From: Variovorax sp. OK212
GTDB taxonomy: Bacteria; Pseudomonadota; Gammaproteobacteria; Burkholderiales; Burkholderiaceae_C
Assembly: GCF_900112425.1 (NCBI RefSeq)
Contig: NZ_FOLP01000002.1
Coordinates: 620,001-684,000, forward strand
Direction of reading: 5' to 3'
DNA length: 64,000 bases
A program made the position numbers and the translations under genes. Shown piece by piece: positions 19,440 to 28,235 of this stretch. Numbering within the stretch: the first letter of the stretch is position 1; every line of letters begins with the position of its first letter. The notes beneath the pieces are model-generated. The model was not told where the DNA came from, made no database searches, and saw only the letters and a list, made by a program, of their open reading frames with translations.

Positions 19440-19925
19440 ATGCCGTCCTTCGATACCGTCTGCGAGCCCAATCTGCCCGAAGTGAAGAATGCGGTCGAGA
19501 ACACCGCCAAGGAAATCGGCACGCGCTTCGATTTCAAGGGCACGGCCGCCGCCGTCGAGCTCAAGGACAAGGAGATCACCATGATCGGTGACGCCGAGTT
19601 CCAGCTCGTGCAGGTCGAAGACATCCTGCGCAGCAAGCTCACCAAGCGCAGCGTCGACGTGCGCTTCCTCGACAAGGGCGACGTCCAGAAGATGGGCGGC
19701 GACAAGGTCAAGCAGGTCATCAAGGTCAAGAGCGGCATCGAGAGCGAACAGGCCAAGAAGATCACCCGCATCGTCAAGGACAGCAAGCTCAAGGTGCAGG
19801 CCGCGATCCAGGGCGACGCGGTGCGCATCACCGGCGCCAAGCGCGACGACCTGCAGGCCGCCATGGCCCTGATCAAGAAGGACGTGCCGGACATGCCGCT
19901 CACGTTCAACAACTTCCGCGACTGA
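19440..19925 (+). CDS. yajQ: YajQ-family nucleotide-binding protein
   Basis: This 161-residue protein of the YajQ/DUF520 family starts [20 protein letters not shown] and contains TRFDFKGT, the typical motif. It consists of two ferredoxin-like halves. Family members bind nucleotides; in Xanthomonas a relative binds cyclic di-GMP and modulates transcription. A good ribosome binding site (AGGAGAG) precedes the ATG. The following exported protease gene begins 10 nt downstream, suggesting co-transcription. Confidence 0.95.
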   Translation: MPSFDTVCEPNLPEVKNAVENTAKEIGTRFDFKGTAAAVELKDKEITMIGDAEFQLVQVEDILRSKLTKRSVDVRFLDKGDVQKMGGDKVKQVIKVKSGIESEQAKKITRIVKDSKLKVQAAIQGDAVRITGAKRDDLQAAMALIKKDVPDMPLTFNNFRD

Positions 19926-19935
19926 GCCCCGGCGC

Positions 19936-20607
19936 ATGAAAGCGTTCGCCGCGGCGAAGCATCTGCGGATTGCTGCTGTCGCAGTGCAACTGCTGGCCGC
20001 CGCAGCCGCGGTGCATGCCGCCAGCTCGGTCACCCTGACCGGCAGCATCGGCAGCCGCGCGATCCTGATCGTGAACGACAACCCGCCCAAGACGGTGGCT
20101 GTCGGCGAGACCTACCAGGGCGTGAAACTCGTGTCGCTGCAGTCCGAGCAGGCCGTGGTCGAACTCGAGGGCAAGCGCGTCAACCTGCGCATGGACACAC
20201 CGGTCAGCATCGGCGGCGGCGTCAGCCTGGGCGGTGGCGGCAGCCGCGTGGTGCTTTCGGCGGACAGCCGCGGGCACTTCATGACGCAAGGCGCCATCAA
20301 CGGCCGCCCGGTCACCTTCATGCTCGACACGGGTGCAACCGCGATTGCGCTGTCGGCCGACGACGCCCAGCGCATCGGCCTCGACTACAGCAAGGGCCAG
20401 CGTGTCGTGATGAACACCGCCAACGGGCAGGCGCCGGGCTACCGGCTGCGCCTGCAGTCGGTGCGCGTGGGCGATGTGGAGGTCTACGACGTCGACGCCA
20501 TCGTCTCGCCGCAGGCCATGCCCTTCGTGCTGCTGGGCAACAGCTTCATCAACCGCTTCTCCATGCGCCGCGACGCGGACCAGATGGTCCTCGAAAAGCG
20601 GTACTGA
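19936..20607 (+). CDS. Exported retropepsin-like aspartic protease (clan AA, TIGR02281 type)
   Basis: This 223-residue protein has a signal peptide (cleavage about residue 29, after VHA). The N-terminal domain of about 90 residues precedes a retropepsin-like domain: the catalytic motif FMLDTGATAIALS lies near residues 132-144 and the ALIVSPQAMPFVLLGNSF-like C-terminal part ends the fold. Bacterial proteins of this class act as single-domain aspartic proteases, probably dimeric, in the periplasm. It follows yajQ by 10 nt. The substrate is unknown. Confidence 0.88.
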   Translation: MKAFAAAKHLRIAAVAVQLLAAAAAVHAASSVTLTGSIGSRAILIVNDNPPKTVAVGETYQGVKLVSLQSEQAVVELEGKRVNLRMDTPVSIGGGVSLGGGGSRVVLSADSRGHFMTQGAINGRPVTFMLDTGATAIALSADDAQRIGLDYSKGQRVVMNTANGQAPGYRLRLQSVRVGDVEVYDVDAIVSPQAMPFVLLGNSFINRFSMRRDADQMVLEKRY

Positions 20608-20617
20608 GCTTTTCCGG

Positions 20618-20641
20618 CCGCCTTCTTGCGGCGGCCTTCCG
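20618..20641. terminator. Candidate terminator hairpin between convergent genes
   Basis: GGCCGCC / GGCGGCC with a TTCTTGC loop lies between the protease stop and the RidA-like stop. There is no long T-run, so activity is less certain than for other terminators here. Confidence 0.4.
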
Positions 20642-20646
20642 GTGAA

Positions 20647-21000
20647 TCAGGCCTGCGCGGCCGTCACCACGATCTCGATCTTGTAGGCCGCGTTGGCCAT
20701 CTTGGCCTGCACGGTCGCGCGCGGCGGCGTGTTGCCGGCCGGAATCCACGCGTCCCACACCTCGTTCATGGCCGTGATGTCGCCGATGTCGGCCAGGAAG
20801 ATCTGCGTCATGAGAATGCGCGACTTGTCGCTGCCGGCCTCGGCCAGCAGGCGGTCGACCATGGCGAGCACCTGCGCGGTCTGGCCACGGATGTCTTCCG
20901 TGGTGTCGTCGGGCACCTGCCCGGCAAGGTAGACGGTGCCGTTGTGCACGGCCGTTTCCGAGAGGCGCGGGCCGACGTGGTAGCGGGTGATGGAAGCCAT
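20647..21000 (-). CDS. RidA/YjgF family protein
   Basis: This 117-residue protein belongs to the RidA/YER057c/UK114 family. It starts MASITRYHVGPRLSETAVHN, has the YLAGQVPDDTTEDIRGQT segment and ends with PRATVQAKMANAAYKIEIVV, where the conserved Arg binds the substrate carboxylate. RidA proteins deaminate reactive enamine/imine intermediates from PLP enzymes. The sequence is in a subgroup with the signature NTPPRATVQAKMA. It lies 14 nt downstream of plsY, likely co-transcribed. Confidence 0.9.
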   Translation of the reverse strand: MASITRYHVGPRLSETAVHNGTVYLAGQVPDDTTEDIRGQTAQVLAMVDRLLAEAGSDKSRILMTQIFLADIGDITAMNEVWDAWIPAGNTPPRATVQAKMANAAYKIEIVVTAAQA

Positions 21001-21014
21001 GGTGTTTCTTTCTT

Positions 21015-21653
21015 TCAGTCTTGTTTCTTCTTGGCGCCGAGCTTCGACTCGGTGCCGGCCGCGAGCCGGCGGATGTTTTCGCGGTGCCGCCAGAACAGCA
21101 GCAGGCTCATGACGATGAGGGCGATGAGCACCGTGCGGTCGAGCGGCCAGGCGATGCCGCCGCCGATCAGATAGTAGGCCGGTGCAAAGAAGGCGGCCAC
21201 CAGCGACGACAGCGACGAATAGCGGAAGAAGACCGCGATGATCAGCCAGGTCACGCCGGTCGCCAGCCCCAGCAGCGGCGCAATGCCCACCAGCACGCCG
21301 GCCGCCGTGGCCACGCCCTTGCCGCCCTGGAAACCGAAGAACACCGGGTACAGGTGGCCGAGAAACGCCGCCAGGCCCGCGAGCGCGGCCACGCCCGCCC
21401 CCAGGCCCCACTGCGCGCCGAACTGGTGAATCAGGAACACCGGCACCCAGCCCTTGAGCGCGTCGAGCAGCAGCGTGGCCAGCGCCGCGCCCTTGTTGCC
21501 CGAGCGCAGCACGTTGGTGGCGCCGGGGTTCTTGCTGCCGTAGCTGCGCGGGTCGGCCATGCCGAGCGTCTTGCTCACGATGACCGCGAAGGACAGCGAG
21601 CCGATCAGGTACGACACCACGATGGCGATGAGGGAAGGCAAGGTGAAACTCAA
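21015..21653 (-). CDS. plsY: Acyl-phosphate:glycerol-3-phosphate acyltransferase
   Basis: This 212-residue polytopic inner-membrane enzyme transfers acyl from acyl-phosphate to glycerol-3-phosphate, the first step of phospholipid synthesis. PlsY motifs are visible: [35 protein letters not shown] and the final [17 protein letters not shown] start at 21653 is chosen because GGAG lies 7 nt upstream and the protein then begins directly with the first membrane helix; no ATG or GTG is suitably placed. Usual length is ~200. Confidence 0.93.
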   Translation of the reverse strand: MSFTLPSLIAIVVSYLIGSLSFAVIVSKTLGMADPRSYGSKNPGATNVLRSGNKGAALATLLLDALKGWVPVFLIHQFGAQWGLGAGVAALAGLAAFLGHLYPVFFGFQGGKGVATAAGVLVGIAPLLGLATGVTWLIIAVFFRYSSLSSLVAAFFAPAYYLIGGGIAWPLDRTVLIALIVMSLLLFWRHRENIRRLAAGTESKLGAKKKQD

Positions 21654-21682
21654 GACGGCACTCCGCGGGGGGAAAGTTGTTC

Positions 21683-22489
21683 TTATTCGGCGACGACCGC
21701 CTGGGGCGGCGATTGGATCACAACATACTGCTTGCGAAACTCGAAGCCGCGGTCGGGCCACTGTGTCACATAGGCGCGCAGCGCATCGGCGCCGGCCGGC
21801 CAGTCTTCGCCGTCGACGCGGCAGTCGGCCTGCACCTGGCCCTGCGAATCGCGCGCGGCGTACAGGCGCACGCCGTACACGGCGTCCGATTCGATCTGCG
21901 GCCTGAAGGCGTCCCAGGTGTTGGTGAACAGGCAGCAGGGGCAAAACGGATGCTCTTCGTTCGCCTCGATCTCGGGGTGGGCCATGCGGTGCGCCACGGG
22001 GCCGAACAGCACGCGCCGCGCGCGGCCTTCCTGCCAGTTCATCTCCATCGACGTGCAATGGCCGAGCTCCTTGCGCAGCGCGTCCTGGTACACGACCAGG
22101 TCCACCTGGGCCCACAGGTCGAAACCGCTGGCCAAGGTATCGGTGGCGTTGCCGCCCGCGGAATGCTGGAACTCGAAGGTGCCGCGCGGCAGCAGTTGCT
22201 GGTGCGCCACCTCGATGGTGGTCGAGCTGGTCGCCTTGTCGCCGGACTCGACCGACAGGCTCAGTATCTGCGGCAGCAGCCACAGCCCGTCGGACAGCAC
22301 GACCCAGCCCTCGCGCTCCAGCCGGCCTTCATGGCCGCGCGCCGCGAGCGTCTCGAGCAGCATGGCCGACAGGTCGACCGGCTCGCTCCAGCTGCGCTCG
22401 TCGTTGCGGTACGACATCTCGAACGACGCGCCCTGGCCCGGGTTGCCGGCCAGCCGCGAAGGAAAGTAGTCGGAAGACGGGAATGTCAT
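21683..22489 (-). CDS. DUF6348-like conserved protein
   Basis: This 268-residue soluble protein begins [21 protein letters not shown] region [13 protein letters not shown] leads into a beta-rich middle ([20 protein letters not shown]). [11 protein letters not shown] cysteine cluster sits near residue 186 and could bind a metal. It resembles DUF6348 proteins, found near polymorphic-toxin systems and elsewhere; the assignment is from memory and moderate. It lies between ybaK and plsY on the same strand, with 8 nt to ybaK. No function is assigned. Confidence 0.65.
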   Translation of the reverse strand: MTFPSSDYFPSRLAGNPGQGASFEMSYRNDERSWSEPVDLSAMLLETLAARGHEGRLEREGWVVLSDGLWLLPQILSLSVESGDKATSSTTIEVAHQQLLPRGTFEFQHSAGGNATDTLASGFDLWAQVDLVVYQDALRKELGHCTSMEMNWQEGRARRVLFGPVAHRMAHPEIEANEEHPFCPCCLFTNTWDAFRPQIESDAVYGVRLYAARDSQGQVQADCRVDGEDWPAGADALRAYVTQWPDRGFEFRKQYVVIQSPPQAVVAE

Positions 22490-22497
22490 GGCGCCGG

Positions 22498-22989
22498 CTA
22501 TTCTGCCAGCGCACATTGAACGGGCGTGGCGCCCAGCAGCGCCACGCACACCTGCGGATCGATGCCGATCAGGTAGCCGCGCCGCCCGCCGTTGAGCACG
22601 ATCCGCGGCAGCTCGAGCACGGTCGCCTCCACGTACACCGGCATCTCGCGCCGCGTGCCGAACGGCGAGGTGCCGCCCACCATGTACCCGCTGTGGCGCT
22701 GCGCCACCTCGGGCTTGCACGGCTCGACCGACTTGGCGCCGATCTGCCGCGCCAGGTTCTTGGTCGACACCGTGCGGTTGCCGTGCATCAGCACGATGAG
22801 CGGTTTGGCGTCCTGGTCCTGCATCACCAGCGTCTTGATGACGGTGAACGGGTCGAGCCCCAGCATCTCGGCGCCGCGCTGCGCGCCGCCGTGTTCCATG
22901 TACTCGTAGGGATGCTCGGTGAACGCGACCTTGTTCGCCCGCAACAGCTGGGTTGCGGGCGTTTCCGAGACGTGGGTCTTCTTGCTCAT
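22498..22989 (-). CDS. ybaK: Cys-tRNA(Pro)/Cys-tRNA(Cys) deacylase
   Basis: This 163-residue protein of the YbaK/EbsC editing family hydrolyses Cys mischarged on tRNA-Pro in the cytosol. It begins MSKKTHVSETPATQLLRANK and contains VIKTLVMQD, TVSTKNLARQIGAKSV and the GYMVGGTSPFGTRR loop that carries the catalytic GXXXP-like region. The length is typical. It begins the ybaK-DUF6348-plsY-ridA run on the minus strand. Confidence 0.95.
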   Translation of the reverse strand: MSKKTHVSETPATQLLRANKVAFTEHPYEYMEHGGAQRGAEMLGLDPFTVIKTLVMQDQDAKPLIVLMHGNRTVSTKNLARQIGAKSVEPCKPEVAQRHSGYMVGGTSPFGTRREMPVYVEATVLELPRIVLNGGRRGYLIGIDPQVCVALLGATPVQCALAE

Positions 22990-23050
22990 TGAAGTAGCTT
23001 CGTGCTTCGCACTCCGGTATGCGCTTGCTCGGGGCGGCCCGGCGCTGCGC

Positions 23051-24112
23051 TCACGCCGCAGGGTCGCGGATTTCCAGGCGGATCTTGTCGATTTCCGCCA
23101 GCACTTCCGGCGACAAGGTGGTGCCGTACACGTCCAGGTCTTCTTCCAGCTGCGCCACCGAGGTCACGCCGATGATGGTGCTCGCCACCTGCCACTTGGT
23201 GTAGCAGAAGGCCAGCGCCAGCTGCGTGGGCGTCAGGCCGTTGTCGCGCGCGAGCTGGTTGTAGCGCTTGGCGGCGCGCAGCGAATCGGGCTTGCCCCAG
23301 CGCTGCTTGCGCACCGACTCGTAGCTCGAAATGCGCGCGCCCTTCGGGGCGTCGGGGCCGTCGATGCCGCTCTGGTCGTACTTGCCCGTCAACAGGCCGA
23401 AGGCCAGCGGCGAATAGGCCAGCAGCGACACATTCAGGCGGTGCATGGTCTCGTCCAGGCCGTTTTCGTGGGCCCGGCTGACCAGGCTGTACACGTTCTG
23501 CACCGTGGCCACACGCGGCAGGCCGTGTTGTTCGGCCAGGCGCACGAACTCGTGCACGCCGTAGGGCGTTTCGTTAGACAGGCCGATGGCGCGCACCTTG
23601 CCGGCCTTCACCAGCTTGCCCAGCGCCTCGAGTTGCTCGTGGATCGGCGTCTTCGACGTTTCCTTGGCCGGGTCGTAGTACATGTTGCCGAACAGCGGCA
23701 CGTGGCGCTCGGGCCAGTGAATCTGGTAGAGGTCGATCACATCGGTCTTCAGGCGCTTGAGGCTGGCGTTGCACGAGGCCTCGATGTCGGCGGCCGTCAT
23801 GCCCGAGCCTTCGCGCACCCATGGCATGTTGCGCGACGGGCCGGCCACCTTGGTGGCCACCACCAGCTTCTCGCGCGCGCCGGGGTTGGCGGCGAACCAG
23901 TTGCCGATGATGGTCTCGGTGACGCTGTAGGTTTCCTTGCGCGTGGGCACCGAGTACATCTCGGCGGTGTCGATGAAATCGACGCCGCGCTCGAGCGAGC
24001 GGCTCAGGATGGCATGGGAGGTGGGCTCGTCGACCTGTTCGCCGAAGGTCATGGTGCCGAGGCAGATCGGGGTGACGTGCAGGTCGCTTTGACCGAGTTG
24101 GATCTTTTTCAT
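23051..24112 (-). CDS. NADP(H)-dependent aldo/keto reductase (Tas-like)
   Basis: This 353-residue (beta/alpha)8 oxidoreductase begins MKKIQLGQSDLHVTPICLGTMTFG. The catalytic tetrad region is visible: DTAEMYSVP (Asp, Tyr), ATKVAG (Lys) and YQIHWPERHVPLFG (His). The ERHVPLFG loop and length are those of the E. coli Tas type. The substrate is unknown. It is divergent from the alpha/beta hydrolase gene with 136 nt between starts, where no operator is obvious. A short Comamonadaceae-type repeat lies in the 61-nt gap after it. Confidence 0.9.
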   Translation of the reverse strand: MKKIQLGQSDLHVTPICLGTMTFGEQVDEPTSHAILSRSLERGVDFIDTAEMYSVPTRKETYSVTETIIGNWFAANPGAREKLVVATKVAGPSRNMPWVREGSGMTAADIEASCNASLKRLKTDVIDLYQIHWPERHVPLFGNMYYDPAKETSKTPIHEQLEALGKLVKAGKVRAIGLSNETPYGVHEFVRLAEQHGLPRVATVQNVYSLVSRAHENGLDETMHRLNVSLLAYSPLAFGLLTGKYDQSGIDGPDAPKGARISSYESVRKQRWGKPDSLRAAKRYNQLARDNGLTPTQLALAFCYTKWQVASTIIGVTSVAQLEEDLDVYGTTLSPEVLAEIDKIRLEIRDPAA

Positions 24113-24248
24113 GCGCGGGATGCTACCGCCCTCCCCGGCAAGCTGCTGGCGGCCGGCGCAAAACCTGAGCGCCCATGTCCACGCCGCACGCGCCGGCTGT
24201 CGTGTGCCGGACTGCGTCAGCCCAAAGGCCTCTTTATCATCGGGCGCC

Positions 24249-25178
24249 ATGTACCAAGCCCTCCGCCCCTCCCGCAGTGAATTCGTGCCCGTGCGCAACC
24301 TCAGCTACCACGTGCGCCTGTGGGGCCAGCCCTCCGACGCGCGCCCTCCCCTGGTGCTGGTGCACGGCTGGATGGACGTGGCGGCGTCGTGGCAGTTCGT
24401 GGTCGACGCCATGGAAGAAGACCGCTTCATCGTCGCGCCCGACTGGCGCGGCTTCGGCCTGACCGACGGCGGCGGCGTCGACAACTACTGGCTGGCCGAC
24501 TACCTGGCCGACCTCGAATGGCTGCTCGACCACTATGCGGGCGAAGGCGACAACGCACGCCAGGTCGACCTGGTCGGCCACAGCATGGGCGGCAACGTCG
24601 CCATGCACTACGCCGGCGTGCGGCCCGGGCGCATTCGCCGCCTGGTCAACCTCGAAGGCTTCGGCATGCCCGCGCGCAAGCCGGAGGAAGCGCCCGCGCG
24701 CTACGGCCAGTGGATCGACGAACTCAAGCGCCTGCACCGCGGCGAGATGGCGCTGGCCGGCTACTCGGCCGTGGACGGCGTGGCGCGCCGCCTCATGAAG
24801 ACCAACCCGCGCCTCACGCCCGACAAGGCCAACTGGCTCGCCAGCCACTGGTCGGTGAACCATGGACAGCCCGACGGCGCCGAGCGCTGGCAGATCCTGG
24901 GCGACGCGGCGCACAAGATCGTCAACGCGCACATCTTCCGGGTCGACGAGACGCTGGCGCTCTACGCGCGCATCACCGCGCCGCTGCTGATGGTCGAGGC
25001 CTCCGACGACAGCCTGCACGGCTGGTGGAAGAACCGCTACACGCTCGACGAATTCCACGAGCGCCTGAAGTCCGCGCCCGCCGCGCGCATCGAGCGCCTG
25101 GCCGACGCGGGCCACATGCTGCACCACGACCAGCCGCAGCGCGTGGCGCGGATGATCGAAGAGTTCCTGGCCGGCTGA
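24249..25178 (+). CDS. Alpha/beta-fold hydrolase
   Basis: This 309-residue protein has the oxyanion motif VLVHGWMDVAASW, the nucleophile elbow VDLVGHSMGGNVAMHY (Ser near residue 117), an acidic residue in LMVEASDDSLHG and the catalytic histidine in DAGHMLHHDQPQ. There is no signal peptide, so it is cytosolic. The cap region is helical. The family includes esterases and C-C hydrolases, and the substrate cannot be deduced. It ends 12 nt before the stop of a convergent aldo/keto reductase. Confidence 0.92.
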   Translation: MYQALRPSRSEFVPVRNLSYHVRLWGQPSDARPPLVLVHGWMDVAASWQFVVDAMEEDRFIVAPDWRGFGLTDGGGVDNYWLADYLADLEWLLDHYAGEGDNARQVDLVGHSMGGNVAMHYAGVRPGRIRRLVNLEGFGMPARKPEEAPARYGQWIDELKRLHRGEMALAGYSAVDGVARRLMKTNPRLTPDKANWLASHWSVNHGQPDGAERWQILGDAAHKIVNAHIFRVDETLALYARITAPLLMVEASDDSLHGWWKNRYTLDEFHERLKSAPAARIERLADAGHMLHHDQPQRVARMIEEFLAG

Positions 25179-25190
25179 GCCGGCCCTGCG

Positions 25191-26210
25191 TCAAGCCCGG
25201 CCCGGCTCGCTGTCCAGGCTCGCCATCTGCGCCGCGGCATAGCGCTCACCGGCGGCGGCGCCCTTTGGCACCGCGCGCTCGATGGCCGCCAGGTCGTCGG
25301 CGCCCAGCGTCAGGTTCAACGCGCCCAGCGCCTCGGCCAGCCGCGAGCGTTGGCGCGCGCCCACCAGCGGCACGATGTCGTCGCCCTGCGCCGCGACCCA
25401 TGCAATGGCGATCTGCGCCACCGTCACGCCCTTGGCATCGGCAATGTGGCGCAGCGCCTCCACCAGCGCGAGGTTGCGGTCCGCGTTCTCGCCCTGGAAG
25501 CGCGGCGTGTGCATGCGGTAGTCGGTGGCGCTCGCGGCGTCCTTCTTCCAGTGACCGCTGATGAGCCCGCGCGCAAGCACGCCGTACGCGGTGATGCCGA
25601 TGCCCAGTTCGCGGCAGGTCGCGAGGATGTCGTCCTCGATGCCCCGCGAGATCAGTGAATACTCGATCTGCAGATCGCAGATCGGGTGCACCGCCGCCGC
25701 CCTGCGAATGGTCTGCGAGCCCACTTCCGACAGGCCGATGTGGCGCACATAGCCCGCCTTCACCAGGTCGGCGATGGCGCCCACCGTGTCCTCGATCGGC
25801 ACGTTCGGGTCGAGCCGCGCCGGGCGGTAGATGTCGAGGTGGTCCACGCCCAGGCGCTGCAGCGAGTAGGTGGCAAAGTTCTTCACCGCCGCGGGCCGCG
25901 CGTCGTAGCCGATCCAGCCGCCGGCGGGGTCGCGCATGGCGCCGAACTTCACGCTCACCAGCGCCGCGTCGCGCTGCGAACCCTTCAGGCCCTTGAGCGC
26001 CTCGCCGATCAGCATCTCGTTGTGGCCGTTGCCGTAGAAGTCGCCGGTGTCGAGCAGCGTGACGCCCGCGTCCATTGCAGCGTGGATGGTGGCGATGCTC
26101 TCCGCGCGGTCCGACGGGCCGTACACGCCCGACATGCCCATGCAGCCGAGCCCGATGGCGGAGACCTTGGGGCCGTTCATGCCCTTGGTGCCGAGTTGAA
26201 GTGTGTTCAT
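25191..26210 (-). CDS. Aldo/keto reductase (AKR13-like)
   Basis: This 339-residue protein begins MNTLQLGTKGMNGPKVSAIG and contains GCMGMSGVYGP, DTGDFYGNGHNEML and KFGAMRDPAGGWIGYDARP. It also has YRPARLDPNVPIEDTVGAI, where relatives also lack the usual tetrad histidine context. It is an NADPH-dependent oxidoreductase. It lies divergent from a LysR gene with a 138-nt shared promoter region holding a near-perfect palindrome, so regulation by that LysR is probable. Longer in-frame extensions through 27773 run antisense to the LysR gene and are not used. Confidence 0.92.
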   Translation of the reverse strand: MNTLQLGTKGMNGPKVSAIGLGCMGMSGVYGPSDRAESIATIHAAMDAGVTLLDTGDFYGNGHNEMLIGEALKGLKGSQRDAALVSVKFGAMRDPAGGWIGYDARPAAVKNFATYSLQRLGVDHLDIYRPARLDPNVPIEDTVGAIADLVKAGYVRHIGLSEVGSQTIRRAAAVHPICDLQIEYSLISRGIEDDILATCRELGIGITAYGVLARGLISGHWKKDAASATDYRMHTPRFQGENADRNLALVEALRHIADAKGVTVAQIAIAWVAAQGDDIVPLVGARQRSRLAEALGALNLTLGADDLAAIERAVPKGAAAGERYAAAQMASLDSEPGRA

Positions 26211-26279
26211 GGCGCGTGTCCTTTCAGGGGTTTCAGAAGGTGCCGCGGGCAGGTTGCGAGCGGCATGGCTGTAGTCTGG

Positions 26280-26295
26280 AACGAAGCGCTGCGTT
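26280..26295. promoter_or_regulatory. Candidate LysR operator palindrome
   Basis: The 16-bp near palindrome AACGAAGCGCTGCGTT (two mismatching positions as one symmetric pair) lies 53 nt before the LysR start and 70 nt before the divergent aldo/keto reductase start. Position and symmetry suit an autoregulatory LysR site. This is inferred from position only. Confidence 0.4.
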
Positions 26296-26348
26296 CGATA
26301 ATCCGCCCAGCGCCGCACAGGTTGTGCGCAAAACCGCACAATCACTCC

Positions 26349-27242
26349 ATGACGGACCCCGACCTTTCCGACCTCGGCGCCTTCGTGGCGGTCACGCGGG
26401 CCCGCGGCTTTCGCGGTGCGGCCGCCCTGCGCGGCGTGTCGCCCTCCTCGCTCAGCGAGGCCATGCGCCGGCTCGAGGCGCAACTGGGCGTGCGCCTGCT
26501 GAACCGCACCACGCGCAGCGTGACGCCGACCGAGGCCGGCCAGCGCCTGCTCGAGCGCATCTCCCCCGCGCTGGACGACATTGCCGGCGCGCTCGACACG
26601 CTCAACAGCTTTCGCGACAGCCCCACCGGCACCTTGCGGCTGAACGTGCCCATGGTGGTGGCGCAGCGCGTGCTGCCGCCGCTGGCCTGCCGCTTCCTGC
26701 ACGCGCACCCGGGCATCACGCTGGAGCTGACGACCGACGACAGCTTCATCGACGTGCTCGCGGCGGGCTTCGACGCCGGCATCCGCTACGACGAGAGCAT
26801 TGCGCGCGACATGATCGCCGTGCCCCTGGGCCCGCGCACGCAGCGCTTCGTGGCCGCGGCGTCGCCCGCGTACCTGGCCGCGCACGGCGTGCCCAAGCAC
26901 CCGACCGACCTGCTGAAGCACGCCTGCATCGGCCACCGCTTCCCCAGCGGCGTGCTCGCGCCCTGGGGCTTCGTGCGAAAAGGCAAGGCCGTCAAGATCA
27001 CGCCGACCGGCCCGCTCATCGCGTCGATGCCCGACGTGGAAGTGCACGCCGCCGTTTCGGGGCTGGGCCTGATCTACCTCTTCGAGGAGTACCTGCGCCC
27101 CGCGCTCGACAGCGGCGCGCTGGTGCCGGTGCTGGAAGACTGGTGGCAGAGCTTCTCGGGGCCGTTCCTGTACTACCCGAGCCGCACGCACATGCCGGCG
27201 CCGCTGCGGGCGTTCGTCGATTTCCTGAAGCGCGAAGGCTAG
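26349..27242 (+). CDS. LysR-family transcriptional regulator
   Basis: This 297-residue protein has an N-terminal winged helix (FVAVTRARGFRGAAALRGVS, SEAMRRLEAQLGVRLLNRTTRSVTPTEAGQ). Its periplasmic-binding-like effector domain starts near residue 90 (GTLRLNVPMVVAQRVLPPL). The sub-type (LNVP..A..VLPPL, GFDAGIRYDE) matches CrgA/aaeR-like LysRs, often adjacent to and controlling an aldo/keto reductase or a short-chain dehydrogenase. Divergent from the 25191-26210 reductase, its likely target. Confidence 0.93.
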   Translation: MTDPDLSDLGAFVAVTRARGFRGAAALRGVSPSSLSEAMRRLEAQLGVRLLNRTTRSVTPTEAGQRLLERISPALDDIAGALDTLNSFRDSPTGTLRLNVPMVVAQRVLPPLACRFLHAHPGITLELTTDDSFIDVLAAGFDAGIRYDESIARDMIAVPLGPRTQRFVAAASPAYLAAHGVPKHPTDLLKHACIGHRFPSGVLAPWGFVRKGKAVKITPTGPLIASMPDVEVHAAVSGLGLIYLFEEYLRPALDSGALVPVLEDWWQSFSGPFLYYPSRTHMPAPLRAFVDFLKREG

Positions 27243-27407
27243 GCCCGGACAGGGAGGCCCACAGAGGCCCAAAAGAGGCCCAAAGAGCCACCACCAGGAC
27301 GCCGCGATATTCGCCGAGCGGATATCCAAGCGCACGAATCTTCGTTCGCACCACCGGCACCGCGTCCTAGAGTGCGCAGCTCCCTTGTCTCCCCGGAGTT
27401 GCCTGTC

Positions 27408-28235
27408 ATGCGTCTTTCCTCGCGCTCCTTCCTGCGCGCGCCGTTGCATTTGCTCGGCGGCCTTGCCCTCGGCCTGCTGCTGCAGGTGTCCGCCCACGCC
27501 GCCGACCTGCGCGTGGGCTTCATGCCCGGCCCGTACCGCGACGCCTTCACCCACGGCATCGAGCCCCAGCTGAAGAAGCTGGGCTACACCGTCAAGTACG
27601 TCGAGTTCAGCCAGGGCGTGCAGCCCAACGACGCGGTGGAGCGCGGGCAGATCGACGCCAACATCTTCCAGCACTCGCTGTACCTCGACGCCACCAACAA
27701 GCAGCAGGGCTTCGACCTGGTGCCCGTGGTGCACGTGCCCACGCCGCCGATGGGCCTGTACTCGCAGCGCCACAAGTCGCTCGACTCGGTGCCCGACGGC
27801 GCCACCGTCACGCTGCCGGCCGATCCGGTGAACGCGGCGCGCGCGCTGAACATCCTCTCAGCCATCGGCTGGGTCACGCTGAAGCCGGGCGTGAGCCCGC
27901 TGAGCGTGTCGGAGCGCGACATCTCGAGCAACCCCAAGCGCCTGAAGCTGGTGCCGCTCGAAGCCGCGCAGGCGCCGCGCTCGCTGGCCGATGCCGACAT
28001 TGCCGCCGTGCAGGGCAATTTCGCGGTGGCCTCGGGCCTGAAGCTCACCGAGGCGCTGAAGCTGGAGGACATGACCCTGCCCTACGTGAACGTGGTGGCG
28101 GTCAAGCGCAGCAACGAGAACGCGAAGTTCGCGAAAGACATTGCCGCGGCCTACCAGTCGCCCGAGTTCCAGCGCTTCTTCAAGGCCAACCCGACCTGGG
28201 CCGGCTACCGGCTGCCCGACTACTTCTCCCAATGA
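27408..28235 (+). CDS. MetQ/NlpA-family periplasmic binding protein (first copy)
   Basis: This protein has 275 residues from the ATG at 27408, preceded by CGGAG. The signal peptide ends VSAHA before ADLRVGF. There is no lipobox cysteine, so the protein is soluble. Family features are DANIFQHSLYLDATNKQQG, GLYSQRHKSLDSVPDGATV and RALNILSAIGWVTLKPG. It binds methionine or another small sulfur/amino-acid ligand for an ABC importer. The stop overlaps the start of the flavin monooxygenase (ATGA), so the two are translationally coupled, suggesting that its ligand is the monooxygenase substrate or a related sulfur compound. No permease or ATPase lies in this operon; it may share the MetNI encoded nearby. 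Confidence 0.88.
   Translation: MRLSSRSFLRAPLHLLGGLALGLLLQVSAHAADLRVGFMPGPYRDAFTHGIEPQLKKLGYTVKYVEFSQGVQPNDAVERGQIDANIFQHSLYLDATNKQQGFDLVPVVHVPTPPMGLYSQRHKSLDSVPDGATVTLPADPVNAARALNILSAIGWVTLKPGVSPLSVSERDISSNPKRLKLVPLEAAQAPRSLADADIAAVQGNFAVASGLKLTEALKLEDMTLPYVNVVAVKRSNENAKFAKDIAAAYQSPEFQRFFKANPTWAGYRLPDYFSQ

Noticed and set aside
25191..27773. In-frame upstream extension of the second aldo/keto reductase to 860 residues
   Set aside because: The extension runs antisense to the LysR gene and has a shadow composition; the ATG at 26210 gives the family-length protein.
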